Source: Nectonema munidae (lineage: Eukaryota > Nematomorpha > Nectonematoida > Nectonematidae). From it: a DNA stretch of 64,000 nt. Below are positions 23,540 to 35,534 of the stretch, one piece after another; within the stretch, counting starts at the first letter, position 1, and each line of letters begins with the position of its first letter. The translations under genes and the position numbers were made by a program. The stretch covers positions 360,001 to 424,000 of the forward strand of contig JAUIRK010000129.1 in assembly GCA_030549495.1 (NCBI GenBank), read 5' to 3'. Below the pieces are notes generated by a model, which was not told the origin of the DNA, made no database searches, and saw only the letters and a program-made list of their open reading frames with translations.

Positions 23540-24466
23540 GGATGACCTATACCAGGCTAATAGCAAAATTTGCTGAATATGTTAAAATTAATGAAAATAT
23601 GTTGTAAGTTATGCGGCATTTTTTTTAAATATTTCCAAAAACACAGTAACACTGACTTTTCTTGACATTGTCATCGTCAATGATACTCCGAAACAGATTT
23701 TAGGGCCAAAATATAACTGGCCCTCGGTAAAAAATTGAATTTGCCAATAGAGGCAAATCTTGTCTAAAGATTAAAAGTGAAATGTATTCATTGTCATAGC
23801 AAATGCCAGCCTTACTAGTATCATCTTGGTCTGGATAAAAAACATGGAATAAAAACATCCTCCACGTTTTTATAGCGAATCATATCTACGATTTTTGAAG
23901 AGCCCATTATTAAAATATTAAAAAAGAGAATTTTGATCTTAATATGGTTTATAGTGATTGGTTAAAAATGTTTAAAATAATGGGATCGATTCTTGGACAA
24001 ATTGATTGGTTAAGAGAAAAAATTATTCATGTTTCTTATCCAACTATGTCAAACAGTTTGCGTAGCAGTCGGATGACATAAAAGTTCGTATTTTAAAATT
24101 GTATATATACTATAACTTTCTTATTTCAATACCTATATTGAAGTTAATCAAAGCACTGTTGCAAAAGAAAACTCAAAACTTTAATTTTTTAAAATTTCAA
24201 TAAAAAAACAAGGAATGAAGGTGTCGAAGTCAAATCAATGTCCCCAAGCAAAGCTAGGCCCAAGAACGTCACTGATTCTCGTAAATATCCCTTATGGCCT
24301 TTTATTTTGAGGATATTAGGACACTACTATTGAATATCTCTAAAACTCTGCATACTTATATCCGATTTTGCTTTGTATGTTTCACAATTTAAGATTTTTC
24401 TCTGTCAAAACATAATGAAAAAATTTGTGATTAAATTATTTAAGCTATCATACAGTATCGTGGAAG

Positions 24467-24628
24467 ACACCTTATTTTATGCCATTTCAACAAATCACAC
24501 TACCTTTCAAATCACATTATTTTTTAAAGACGATCCAGATGTTTTGAATTATAAATTATCGTACCAAATTATATTTCAAAATCAAGAATTAGACGCACAA
24601 GCACACGTTATATTCGAAAGGATAACAG
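24467..24628 (+). CDS. Candidate secreted protein, exon 3
   Basis: The open frame reads TLFYAISTNHTTFQITLFFK, then DDPDVLNYKLSYQIIFQ, then AQAHVIFERIT, and ends at the donor ACAG|GTAATT in phase 1. NHT is a potential N-glycosylation site, consistent with secretion. The 5' edge is uncertain (24467, 24456 and 24445 all follow AG) and an additional exon upstream is possible. The composition and alternating hydrophobic pattern suggest a beta-rich extracellular domain. That is an impression, not a match. Confidence 0.45.
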
Positions 24629-24789
24629 GTAATTTTTAGACCAAAATTTTTATATATTTGAGAATTTATGCTTTCATTCATACATGCAACTCGGCTGTTG
24701 AGGAAATTGATCAAATTTTAATTTTTTGAATTTCCGTCTAAAACTTATTAATTGACATTAATGACTTCATCAGAAATAATTATAATCTA

Positions 24790-26652
24790 ATGAAACAATA
24801 GTAGACTAACTAAATATGAAACAAACCAAAGACTAAGTGACAACGATGTTATGAGTAGCCTCGATGCAGAATCACTCTTTGCATGCATCCCAATTGACTA
24901 TGCTCTCAACACACACTAGAAGAACGCTTAAGTCATCAACGACATCACAAACTTCATATATCAACAGATTTTTGGCACACCCATGGCAAACCCTATCAGC
25001 AATGTACTAGCCAACCTAGTCTTAGAATCATAGAAAACTCTCTTACATAATGGGAATTTTCCAAAATTCTAATTTAGATACGTTGATGATATCTTGTGCA
25101 TAATAAATCACAACAATATACAATCACTACATAATTATTTCAACAATTTTCACAAATGCCTATAATTCACACTCGAGAAGGAAAACAAAAACAGCCTCTC
25201 GATTTTAGATTGTCTAATCTCACGACAAAACACAATTCTATCAACTAAGGTCTGCTATAACCCCACACATACATACCCATACCTAGACTTTCTACACCCT
25301 ATCACACAAAATATCAGTTTGTTCAACCTTATTTACACGTTCTCTCAATCTTTCATCAAATTATGAAGATTTACAAACAGAAATTAAACATATTAAATCT
25401 ATACCCTCCAGCAACAACTATCCTATTTCTATTATAAACCATTCACTTATGTAAAAATCTTTCACAGAAAACGATGAATTCATCATAGGAAAATATTCCA
25501 ACGATTTTGCAAATTTATTCCCCAAACCCAAAATTTTTTTATAAGCCATGATTTCGACAAATTTTATTTGAACAAATTAAAATCAATCTTAAATCCTTAT
25601 ATTTTCCTATTAATTCCCAAACCTAAACATTACTTAAAAACATATTTCAAAAATAATTTCTTGGAAACTAACCTAACCCTTATAAACAAAGAATTGCATA
25701 TATAAAATAAATTGTAACAACTGTATAACGTTACAGGGGCGGATTTAGAAATTGGCATTAGGGGGGCGGCGGATTTTACTAAACTAGAACTCAAATTTGA
25801 AGTATATAAATTTAAGCTTTATCAAAAATTTTAAGCTATTTTTATCTTATTTGGGGTAATAGTTAAATAAAAAGCGAAAATTGACTTTTTATGATAAAAC
25901 TTAGAGTATCATAATAATATATCAAAAAAGTATAAGTTTATTAAAAGAAAGTAACTAGATTAAGAACTAAGAGGATTAAGGTGCCTCATCCGTCAGGACA
26001 CTTTTTATCATACATATAAATAATGGTGTCAAATCCAATCGAATATCTCTGTGAAGAAAAGGAAGAATGCGAGCATTAAAACGATCCCCATTCATTGAAC
26101 TGCGAAGTGAATAAATGTGGTAAAACTTGATGTGTTTAAATAATAAATTTACAAAAAAAAATTGGATAATATAAAAGTAATAAGTGTCACACTTAACTAC
26201 GATTGAAACAAAAAAAACTTTTTAGGGCTTCTCTCTTTAGAGAAAGATTTAATCTAAAAAACGAGTTGCAGAAATCATCATAATATTTGAGTTCTACGAA
26301 AAGGATTAGATCAAGAAAAATTTTCAAGCAATTGGCAATGCAATTTTAGGGGGCGCATACGCCGCTTTAGCCCCCTTTAAATCCGCCAGTGGCGCCTCCA
26401 TAAACAACAATACCACATTAACAACAACAAACACATCATTAATAAAATATGATAATAGAACACATAATTGCAAACCCATCACATTCTTTTGATTTCACCA
26501 AGGCCAAAATTTTATGCTCCTCCTCATCTGAAAATTTACTATTTCCAGAACAAAATATTACACAAAAGTATACGTTTCAATTATCTTCAATTTTAAACTT
26601 AATTCACTTACAGAAAGAGTCATCGTTATTTGCCTTCCTGCAAATAGTTTAG
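24790..26652 (+). mobile_element. Penelope-like element (RT plus GIY-YIG remnant)
   Basis: The decayed + strand reverse transcriptase has DAESLFACIPID, IFGTPMANPISNVLANLVLE, RYVDDIL (catalytic YVDD-like), FTLEKENKNSLSILDCLISR and YNPTHTYPYLDFLHP. This order is diagnostic of Penelope-like elements. At about 25700 the start of a GIY-YIG endonuclease appears (HIYKINCNNCIT). A hAT-like MITE interrupts it. The endonuclease resumes at 26449 with EHIIANPSHSFDFTKAKILC, the usual H...F...A-IL motif. Several stops and frame changes make it inactive. It sits in the intron between exons 3 and 4 of the secreted-protein candidate. Confidence 0.8.
25736..26391. mobile_element. hAT-like MITE inside the Penelope element
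   Basis: The left end is CAGGGGCGGATTTAGAAATT; the right end, read on the other strand, is CACTGGCGGATTTAAAGGGG. Both have GGGGGCG-type subterminal tracts, common in hAT-derived non-autonomous elements. It has no coding frame. The flanking 8-mers (TAACGTTA and GCGCCTCC) do not match, so either the edges or the target duplicate have decayed. Confidence 0.65.
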
Positions 26653-27086
26653 TTATTAATATATGCTCAAATAACATCATGACAAGGCTTACCACCATCG
26701 TAGTTGACAAATATTTAGCGATTTGATTTCAGAAAAAAAGCAAACAACTTTAACAGATTCTTTCGACAAGTGGACGATTTTAAAAATACATAGATCTAAT
26801 CAAAAAGGCTTTATTAGTCTACATTTCTTTGAATTATTTAATCCAAAATGTATACGCTTTATTGGGCATGAAATCGTCTGCGAATGTTAAAATAGACGAT
26901 GGAATGAAATGGTTTAAAGAAATGGGAAAATAAATCGTTAAGTTATTAGAGATAAAACTATCCTTAAAATCAAAAAATGGTCTGCTTCTAAAAGATGGAT
27001 CTAATTCGTCGACTATTTATTATGATCACTAAAATTGTGGGGCATGCGAAAAATTCGCGAATTAGTTCAATCTTTTTCACTTTTAG

Positions 27087-27316
27087 GTATCAACAAAATC
27101 GTTGGACGCTACTTTGCAGAAGATTTGGTAAACTTTGGAGAAATTTTGGAGCAAAATGGAGAAAAGCCATTGGGCATGGTACTATGGAGATACTCTTTGG
27201 AAATTTCCTTTGACAAGCTTATATGGAAATTCGTGTACACAATAAACGAAAAATCAGAAAGCTATAGTTATATACTTGATATTCCTGTATGTATTCATGA
27301 TGGTGAATATAGAATG
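27087..27316 (+). CDS. Candidate secreted protein, exon 4
   Basis: The acceptor CTTTTTCACTTTTAG ends at 27086. In the phase left by exon 3 the join reads RIT-G-INKIVGRYF. The exon continues FAEDLVNFGEILEQNGEKPL, MVLWRYSLEISFDKLIWKF and YILDIPVCIHDGEYRM, then a strong donor ATG|GTGAGTG at phase 0. All 76 codons are open, and splice phases on both sides are consistent. Downstream exons were not found. The gene would have to end before, or run past, the satellite-bearing element at 28222. No family is recognised. Confidence 0.5.
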
Positions 27317-27597
27317 GTGAGTGTAAATATAATGTTTTTTTCACATGATTTCTCTCAATGCTTTCGCCACATGCGAGGAGAGGATCATGAAAATAAAAAA
27401 TAGGTGTAGTCCTTCGGTATAAAAAGGTTTTTAAAGCGTCCATAATTTCACTTCTAATTAGTTTTTGATTATAGCCTAATTTTTATTCAAGCCTTAGATT
27501 TCATTGGTTAAATTTTCCAAAAATGCTCATAACATCTAGATGAATTTTTTCACATCCGAATGAACTAACCAAATCAGTAACTGTTTAATTATAGCAT

Positions 27598-27722
27598 TTT
27601 CATTTTATGTTCGTCCTTTTTCATTTTAAGTTCCTCTTTTTTCATTTTAAGTTCGTCCGTTTTCATTTTAAGTTCGCCCGTTTTCATTTTAAGTTTATCT
27701 TTTTTCATTTTAAGCTCGTCCT
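27598..27722. repeat. Short tandem array, about 22-23 bp unit
   Basis: About five imperfect units of the form TTTTCATTTTAAGTTCGTCC occur in a row. They differ at the CGTCC part (CCTC, CGTCCG, CGCCCG, TATC, CGTCC). They lie roughly 280 bp after the exon 4 donor; no function is evident. Confidence 0.85.
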
Positions 27723-28339
27723 TATGACTTAAACATTAAATCCGTTTCAAAAGCATGTCCAATTTTAAAAAAAAACTAGGAACTATTTTTCCAAATTTTA
27801 AAATATTTTTTACTTTTAAGTTTATATAAGAAATGTAAAAAAAATTAATTAAAAAAAACTAATATACAAATTTAAAAAAATTTCATATTCCTTTTTGCAA
27901 GAAACTTAGTTAGAAGCTAAAATGAATTGATTTTTTGTTTAGTACTTCATGAAATTTATTCCTCATTTTCAATTGTTTGTGCAAGTTTCAAAGTTTTTTT
28001 TTTACATTTGGGAAAGATTTCTTATTTAATTTATATATAATATTAAAAATGCAAGCTCTCAAAATCAGTTTCAAGTTAATTTTTTTTTTAAATAATTTGC
28101 TTATGAACAAAAATTAAATTCGTTTTTTTTATTATCAAAAACTCATAAATTTTTCACTTGATTTTTGGTATTTTTAAAAAAATTTTCAATGTGTTAAACT
28201 TTATACTAAAATGGGTGTTAACCCTATTAGTGCTGGGCAAAATTTGTCCGCTCAAGTGCTGGGGGGGGGGGCGTAAAGTGCCCCCCCCCCCTATTTTTAT
28301 CAGAGATTAATAAGTTTTTATAAATATTTTTAATGTTAC

Positions 28340-29840
28340 ATATATATTTCAACGATGCTGAATTCAGTTGTGATGTCCATTTTTTTATCAAAATCAATCA
28401 AACCTGTCAAAAAATTGATTTATATTTGACAGCTCATAAAAGGAACTTTTTATCTAAATAAGTATATAAAGTTTTTTACACATGTATACCCATTTTCAAG
28501 TATGCTGAATTCAGTGGTGATATTCATTTTTTATCAAAATCAATCAAACCTGTCAAAAAAGTGATCTAAATGTGACAGCTCATCTCAAAAAAGAACTTTT
28601 TATCTAAATAAGTATATAAAGTTTTTTACACATGTATACCCATTTTCAAGTAAGCTGAATTCAGTGGTGATATTCATTTTTTATGAAAATCAATCAAACC
28701 TGTCAAAAAATTGATCTAAATGTGACAGCTCATCTCAAAAAGGAACTTTTTATCTAAATAAGTATATAAAGTTTTTTACACATGTATACCCATTTTCAAG
28801 TAAGCTGAATTCAGTGGTGATATTCATTTTTTATGAAAATCAATCAAACCTGTCAAAAAATTGATCTAAATGTGACAGCTCATCTCAAAAAGGAACTTTT
28901 TATCTAAATAAGTATATAAAGTTTTTTACACATGTATACCCATTTTTAAATATGCTGAATTCAGTGGTGATATTTATTTTTTATGAAAATCAATCAAACC
29001 TGTCAAAAAATTGATCTAAATGTCACAGCTCATCTCAAAAAGGAACTTTTTATCTAAATAATTATATAAAGTTTTTTACACATGTATACCCATTTTCAAG
29101 TAAGCTGAATTCAGTGGTGATATTCATTTTTTATGAAAATCAATCAAACCTGTCAAAAAATTGATCTAAATGTGACAGCTCATCTCAAAAAGGAACTTTT
29201 TATATAAATAAGTATATAAAGTTTGTGGTGATATTTATTTTTTATGAAAATCAATCAAACCTGTCAAAAAATTGATCTAAATGTCACAGCTCATCTCAAA
29301 AAAGAAACTTTTTATCTAAATAATTATATAAAGTTTTTTACACATGTATACCCATTTTCAAGTAAGCTGAATTCAGTGGTGATATTCATTTTTTATGAAA
29401 ATCAATCAAACCTGTCAAAAAATTTATCTAAATGTGACAGCTCATCTCAAAAAGGAACTTTTTATCTAAATAAGTATATAAAGTTTTTTACACATGTATA
29501 CCCATTTTCAAGTAAGCTGAATTCAGTGGTGATATTCATTTTTTATGAAAATCAATCAAACCTGTCAAAAAATTGATCTAAATGTGACAGCTCTTCTCAA
29601 AAAGGAACTTTTTATCTAAATAAGTATATAAAGTTTTTTACACATGTATACCCATTTTCAAATATGCTGAATTCAGTGGTGATATTCATTTTTTATGAAA
29701 ATCATTCAAACCTGTCAAAAAAGTGATTTACATATGACAACTCATCTCAAAAAAGAAACTTTTTATCTAAATAATTATATAATGTTTTTTAGACACATAT
29801 ACCCATTTTCAAGTAGGCTGTGTTTACTGGTTATATTCTT
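28340..29840. repeat. 150-bp tandem array A, about ten units (copy 1)
   Basis: Units contain CTGAATTCAGTGGTGATATT, CAATCAAACCTGTCAAAAAA, GTGACAGCTCATCTC and TTTTTTACACATGTATACCC. The start phrase recurs at about 28501, 28651, 28801, 28951, 29101, 29361, 29511, 29661 and 29811, mostly 150 bp apart with one shortened unit near 29224. The reading frame at 29244-29576 is a by-product of the repeat. Confidence 0.95.
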
Positions 29841-31059
29841 TTTTTTTATAAAAAATTAGTAAAACCTGACAAAATAATTTAAATATGACAGCCCATGTCA
29901 AAATTAAAATTTTGATTCTTTTAAAGTTTTTTATACATTTCAAGTATGCAGAATTTAATGGTGATGTTCATTTTTTATGAAATCAATAAAACCTGTCAAA
30001 AAAACCTGTAAATCAATGTCTTCTACAACTTTTACTTGCAGTATTTCTCTGGTAATTATTTTCTTAATTAATAACTTTAGGTGTTTAATTCACTCAAAAT
30101 ATTTCATTCTAGAGTAACTTATGTAACTCGATAGGACCTCCATCTTTTCGGCTACAAATTCGTTATCGGCTGGTAGTCTCTACGTCATATTATAATTTAC
30201 AGTATGTAATTTTGGTATTCATTCTATGATAATCCTTTTTTGGTAGCTCTTTTTTCATTAGAAATTTATATTCTTCAATGTGTGTTCGAAAATTTTTTTA
30301 TAAGGATAAAATTACTTTTTTCCTCTCTCAAAGCATCCTGATTAAAGAATCTTCTTGGTGATCTTAGACTTTTTTTATCAGCATCGTGTATTTTATTATC
30401 AAGCCTGAATATTTGTCAACCAATCTTATTTCAAAGGATTTTTTCTGATGAATCATTCGTGATGTTGATTGTTCAATTACAAAAAGTTGTCAACGTTCTT
30501 CATCTAAAAAATTATCTCTTTGACACAAAAGGAAAAAGATGGACAAATTCAATTTAAATTAAAAATATCTTGATAGTGACTAAATTCTCACATATTGGCA
30601 CCTGTGCCATTTTTGATAAATCTGACCTATTCTAAATTTTCAGATTTCCTACCAATCTTAGATAAATGTTAACTGTAATCCTAGATGATAGATTTAAATA
30701 TTTTTCATTTGTAAAAGAGAAACTTTTTTTTCACAGTCAAAATCTTTTTTGAAGCATCTAATATTATATAATTAAACCACTTCCTAGTTCATTAGAACAT
30801 TGTAGATCTTCCATTTAGTCAAGATACATATTTTTTTAATTATTTGTTTTGATCACATGTTCTCTTTTCAATTAGTTTTCAACTTGGTTCCTTCTCTCAT
30901 ACAAATTTTCAAAAGATTTTATAATACGTTTTATTTTTTTTTAATAAATATTTCATACCTAAGATGATTGTAGAAAGTATTATAAGCCAAAATATACAAA
31001 AAAAAGTATATTTTTACTATATACCTAATATGCAGCCATTTTTTAAAATTTTTTTAAAG

Positions 31060-32050
31060 AACTGTTTTTTAGGCATACATTACTAATTCAATTGCCACTT
31101 CGAGATATTTTTTAACCGTATTATCCAAAATCCAGTACAGAATTAAAATAAGCATAGTTGATTTGGTATAAAACAGATATTTTTTTTTGAAAACAGTATC
31201 TAGAAGTAAACCGCAAATCTTATTCAAGCTTTCAGACATTTTAAAACCATAAATGCCAAACCTGAGTCCAAAAATGAAACCAGCATCTTCCATTTGGCAT
31301 AAAAACACATATTTTATTTAAATTTCAAAAATATTTCTGCAGACATTAGATGTAAATCGAAAATTTATTGACACTTTCAGACATTTAAAACCTCTAAATG
31401 CAAAAAATGATTTCAGAAATAAAAATTATCATGGTCGAATTGATATAAAAACATATATTTCATGTAAAATTAGAGAGAATATTTTGGGATATAGTTTTCA
31501 AACATAAACCGCAAATTTGATTGACACTAGCAGTAAAACCTCTAAATGCGAAAACTGTGTTCAGAAATGAAATCATCATGATATATTTGCTATAAAAACA
31601 AATTTTAGAACTAAACGCAAATTTAATTGATACTTATATGTATTTTCAAATTCAAACTGCAAAAATTGAGTCCATAAATGAAACTAGCATGGTTGATTTG
31701 GTATAAAAACATATATTTAATTGTAAAATTTGAATGAATGTTTTTGGAGACAATTTTTAGAAGTAAACCGCAAATTTGATTAACACTTATAGCCATTTTC
31801 ACATCCTAAATGTAAAAAATGAGTCCAGAAATGAAACCAGCATGATTGATTTGGTATTAAAACATATATTTCAATAAAATATTTTTGGAGACAATTTTCA
31901 GAAGTAAACCGCAAATTTGATTACTACTTATAGGTATTTTCATATCCTAAATGTAAAAAATGAGTTCAGAAATGAAAACAGCATGAGCGATTTAGTATAA
32001 AAACATATATTTTATGTAAAATTTGAAAGTATATTTTATTAGATATATTT
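31060..32050. repeat. Tandem array B of diverged units (copy 1)
   Basis: Units of about 120-150 bp share GTAAACCGCAAATTTGATT, GAGTCCAGAAATGAAACCAG and GGTATAAAAACATATATTT. They are more diverged from each other than the units of array A, suggesting an older array. The same order and variants occur at 46130-47260 in copy 2. Confidence 0.85.
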
Positions 32051-32691
32051 TTGATCAATCAAAATTTTGATTGACATTTTCTAAAAAGTAGCCATGATTA
32101 TTGAAAAAATTAAATATATAAAGTGTTATGCGTTCTAAACTGTATATAATTATAAATTTTCAGGGTATTATATAATATAGATCCTAAGTTATAAGGTTAA
32201 GTACAGATAATGTCAAAATTTTGCTGAAAAATAAAAAATTTTTATTTTGATTGACAGTTTTGGACATGAAGGGATCATTCAACTACCATGAAAATGGTTT
32301 CAAGAGATGCACCTAGCGATTTTAGGAAAAGTCACAAAATTTGAAGGGATATAATTCAGCCAATTTTCTACAATTAATTTTTTAGCCACGGGGGGGGGGG
32401 CGTTTTACGCCCCCGCCCAGCACTAATAGGGTTAAAACAAACTGTTTTAAACTCCAAAATGAACTAAAAAACAGTTAGTATTGGACTTGGCCTTTTCTTT
32501 TCGTTTATTTCAAACTTTTAAAACATGCACAGATTTGCCTATTTTTTGTTTCATATGTGATGTATTCGTATCGGTTCCCAAAATAGTATTATATAAAGAG
32601 AATGCTTTACAATCTGTCTATTTCTGTTGAATTTTTGATCATCATTTTTACTTTTTCCTCTACCCCTTTTTTATTTTCAAAAAATTAAATT

Positions 32692-33330
32692 TTGTATCAA
32701 GCAAATGAAAAAAAGCTTGAATTAATCAAGCTTCTTCCCACGGAGTTTTTATCAGTTAAACGCACATCAGAAATCCTTGGTATAAAATACTCAATTGCAT
32801 CCTTCAAAATTATGATGATAAGCAAAGCAATGAAGACAACTCGAAAAATTCTCATGGGGGACATAAGAAAAAAGGTTCTTACAACTGAAAAACTCGTTTT
32901 TTTGGAAAGCTTAGTAGAGAGCAATCCCATTATGACTCTAGAAGAAATTGGTGATAAAATCAAAGAAAAGTACTCTATAAGTACTATCCATAGTTACTTG
33001 GTGAATGATTTGAAAGTTAAACTCAAGCGTGTAAAAACAGATTGAAGCTGTAAATAGAGATGTGTTTAAAAGAAAATGTTGCGCGAAAGAATTTCAAAAT
33101 GCTCCAAGCTCACAAGAGTCGTTGATTTTCATTGACGAAAGTGGTTTCAACTTGCACTTGAGTCGCTCACAAGCGTGATCAAAGAAAGGCACAAGGGCAA
33201 GTGTGGTGATACCAACAAACGGAGGACATAATGTTTCCATAGTTCTTGCAATGAATTGCTTAAAAGTCATTTCACTATGAAATTATTGAAGATGGCACTT
33301 GCCGCAGTAAGAAATTTTTGAATGGCGATT
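32692..33330 (+). pseudogene. Tc1/mariner-superfamily transposase fragment
   Basis: The N-terminal piece (32692-33045) has a helix-turn-helix pattern with LSVKRTSEILGIKYSIASF, then TTEKLVFLESLVESNPIMTL and STIHSYLVNDLKVKLKRV. After a stop the catalytic start follows: SLIFIDESGFNLHLSRS, then KKGTRASVVIPTNGGHNVSI and VLAMN, the DDE_3 pattern of Tc1/mariner/IS630 enzymes with the first Asp in FIDESG. Later stops break it, and the second and third acidic residues were not located. It lies just outside the right TTAA end of the satellite-bearing element. Confidence 0.75.
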
Positions 33331-34089
33331 TCCACAGTCCTAGTAAAATTCAAGTCATAGTGTTTTACTTTGAAAAGCGCCTTCAGCACCCCTTTGTTTC
33401 TGACGAAGCAGATAAATCTGGTACGCAGCGCTTCATCTTGAGGCTTTGCACGTTGCTTCAGAATCTGAAACGTTCTCTTACTACAAACTCTTTGGATCGA
33501 AGTGATGTTTCATGAAATTTGGAATTTCATCCATGGTCAATTCGTTAATGTCTTTTGAAGGAGACTGTTGTATAGCGAGCTTGGAAGAAGTGTTTTTATG
33601 GTAAGTGTGTTAAAAAGAGAATTTAGAAAGAAAAGAAAATTTATTATTTTAAAAGGACAATTTAGAATTTAAATTGAGAGGATAAACTTCACAAATTCTT
33701 TCAAAACAAAGTTTTTTATTGAGATAAAAGTAAATCGTGAAGGCAACCTAAGGTGAAAAGTTATCAACATATTTTAACTTTACACTTTCTTGCAATTTAT
33801 TTTATCTTGATAAAAAAATTTTTTTTAGGTACTCACGCTGTTAGTATATATCAAATATAATATATGAAAAGGTTTAAAAATGATTGAATTTGCCAAGCAG
33901 AACGGACACTTTTGCGGAGTTCATTTGAATAGTCAAAATTTATTCATAAAATTTTTAAAATAATTGGATAGATTCTCGCATAATTCCATTGGTTAAAACC
34001 AAAATGGTATTCAAAAATCTTATCCAAACAGATCAAAAAGTAGGCGTACTCCATCTTCTATTGACAAGAAAAGATGATAACATTTAAAA
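33331..34089. other. No gene recognised
   Basis: A 65-codon + strand frame at 33318-33515 is not recognised and has no supporting context. The remainder is AT-rich. Part may be the decayed 3' half of the Tc1/mariner fragment. Confidence 0.4.
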
Positions 34090-34299
34090 TATTGTAACTA
34101 AAGAAATTTTCGCGATTTAAAAAAAGTTCGCGTAGTATAATTTTCGCGAGAGATCATATATTTTCACAATTATTTACATATGTTATACTTATTTTTCTCT
34201 GTAGGAGTTTCAGATTAATTTATTCGGAAGTTATATTTTCGCAAAATATCAGTTTTCCGCGGAAATAAGAATATCGCAAAAATTTCATGATTTACAGTA
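34090..34299. mobile_element. MITE with TACTGTAA-type ends
   Basis: The left end is TATTGTAACTAAAGAAATTT; the right end on the other strand is TACTGTAAATCATGAAATTT. The interior repeats TTCGCG/CGCGAA motifs on both arms. About 210 bp, non-coding. The edges abut TA, which would fit a Tc1/mariner-like origin. Confidence 0.65.
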
Positions 34300-34828
34300 C
34301 ATGGATAGTACCTAAACATTATTTGATTTTAAGACTCCAAAAATATAATAAGATAAAATATAACTATCATTTTGATGCTTTGTTTAGTTAAAGAAAAATG
34401 GACCCGTACTTACTCTTTCTCAAATTTGTCTATTGTTGGGAACTGCAAAAATAACAAAATTTAAGTTTATGAAATCGCGGGAGCTCACAATTACAAGCAA
34501 AAAAAGTCTTAAGCTGACATTGAAAAAATGGGAAAATCAACTTCATATGCCTTTTGCTTAAAAGAGATTTAGAAAACTCCTTTCAAGTATGCAACGTATA
34601 TATGATTTGTGCTACACTCTACTCAAGCTGATTCATTAATTCTTTTTACTTTCGCTCAAGTTTGAAATTAAATAAAGCTCCGATCTTTTTATCTTTTGGA
34701 GAGTTTTATCTCCTCTCTTCATTGAAATAATAAGGTTCATTTGACTAAAGTGAACTTAATTTTAAAAAGTTTATCAATCTTCAACTGAATTAACTTTATA
34801 AATGTGTTCGCAATGAAAGGACTTAGAA

Positions 34829-35490
34829 CAGGTGTTCATAATAGGTGGATCGCGACCCACTAGGCGGTCGCAGAGTTTTACAAGAAAGGTCACATAGCTA
34901 CATAAGTATCGCAGTTAAAAGTCAATAAAGTCAACTTTTGATTCCTAATAGCACTTATTCTAAAACACGTTAATTGTCTTATTTTATAAAGTTTGTGTAA
35001 ACGAAGTCGATGTTATTAAGTCAACAAAAGTCAACTTTTTATTAATAGTCCATTTTTTGTAAGTAATCTAGATTTAAAATTTAATAATTCAAACAAAAAG
35101 CAGGCATTTGACAATTTTGCAATTGCTTTTATATACTGAAAAGTTCACAAAGAAACTAAAAAATAGATTATTTCCATTTTAATAATTATTCGACAGATCA
35201 TTTTTGGAAATAGCTAAACAAAAAAGCAAGGCACACTTGCAAAAACACCTATAAAACTGTGTATTTTGAAAGCAAGAAATATATCCTGATGAAGCTGCTT
35301 CAAAAATGATGAAAGAAACTAGGCTTTCAACTAATAAAACACAAAGACGTATTTTTAGAATGTCTATTGATGTTATAAATCGGACTGTGGCCGAAATAAA
35401 GGTTTCACCCTTGTCCTACAAGTTAACAGATGTAAGCTCGTTTTCAACTTCTTGCTTAATAACTAGGTTATTCAAACATAGATACTTGTA
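34829..35490 (+). pseudogene. hAT (ZBED/SCAND3-like) transposase fragment
   Basis: A hAT-type end with GGTGGATCGCGACCCACTAG lies at about 34842. At 35250-35490 a + strand frame reads MMKETRLSTNKTQRRIFRM, then SIDVINRTVAEIKVSPLSYK and LTDVSSFSTSCLITRLF, close to the block before the first Asp (LQLDESTDVS) of ZBED5/SCAND3-like hAT proteins; the QLDES part is altered here. The stretch between is non-coding and may be a deleted middle. It is a different copy from the hAT at 42373-45054. Confidence 0.6.
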
Positions 35491-35534
35491 AAAAAAATTT
35501 CCCAACAAACTTTATAAGAAGAATTTTCTCTACC

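Larger units (their letters stand above)
28222..32431. mobile_element. TTAA-flanked satellite-bearing element, copy 1
   Basis: Ends are perfect inverted repeats CCCTATTAGTGCTGGGC, flanked by TTAA at 28218-28221 and 32432-32435, as in piggyBac superfamily elements. Just inside each end is a G-run followed by GCGTAAA or GCGTTTTACGC-type sequence. No transposase is present. The interior is two tandem arrays, about 28340-29830 and 31060-32050, joined by about 1.1 kb of unique sequence. A second copy at 38669-47633 shares ends, both arrays and the joining sequence, so the whole unit moves or moved as one. Confidence 0.85.

Noticed and set aside
23069-23566. Long antisense frame of repeated SFIH residues
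   Set aside because: It is the translation of the GAAT microsatellite, with no coding evidence on either side.
29244-29576. Open frame with repeated peptide in the 150-bp array
   Set aside because: The frame follows the tandem repeat units and breaks in most of them; it is a by-product of the DNA repeat.
30000-31000. Joining sequence between arrays A and B considered as a gene
   Set aside because: Conserved between the two copies but with stops in all frames; it is part of the non-autonomous element.
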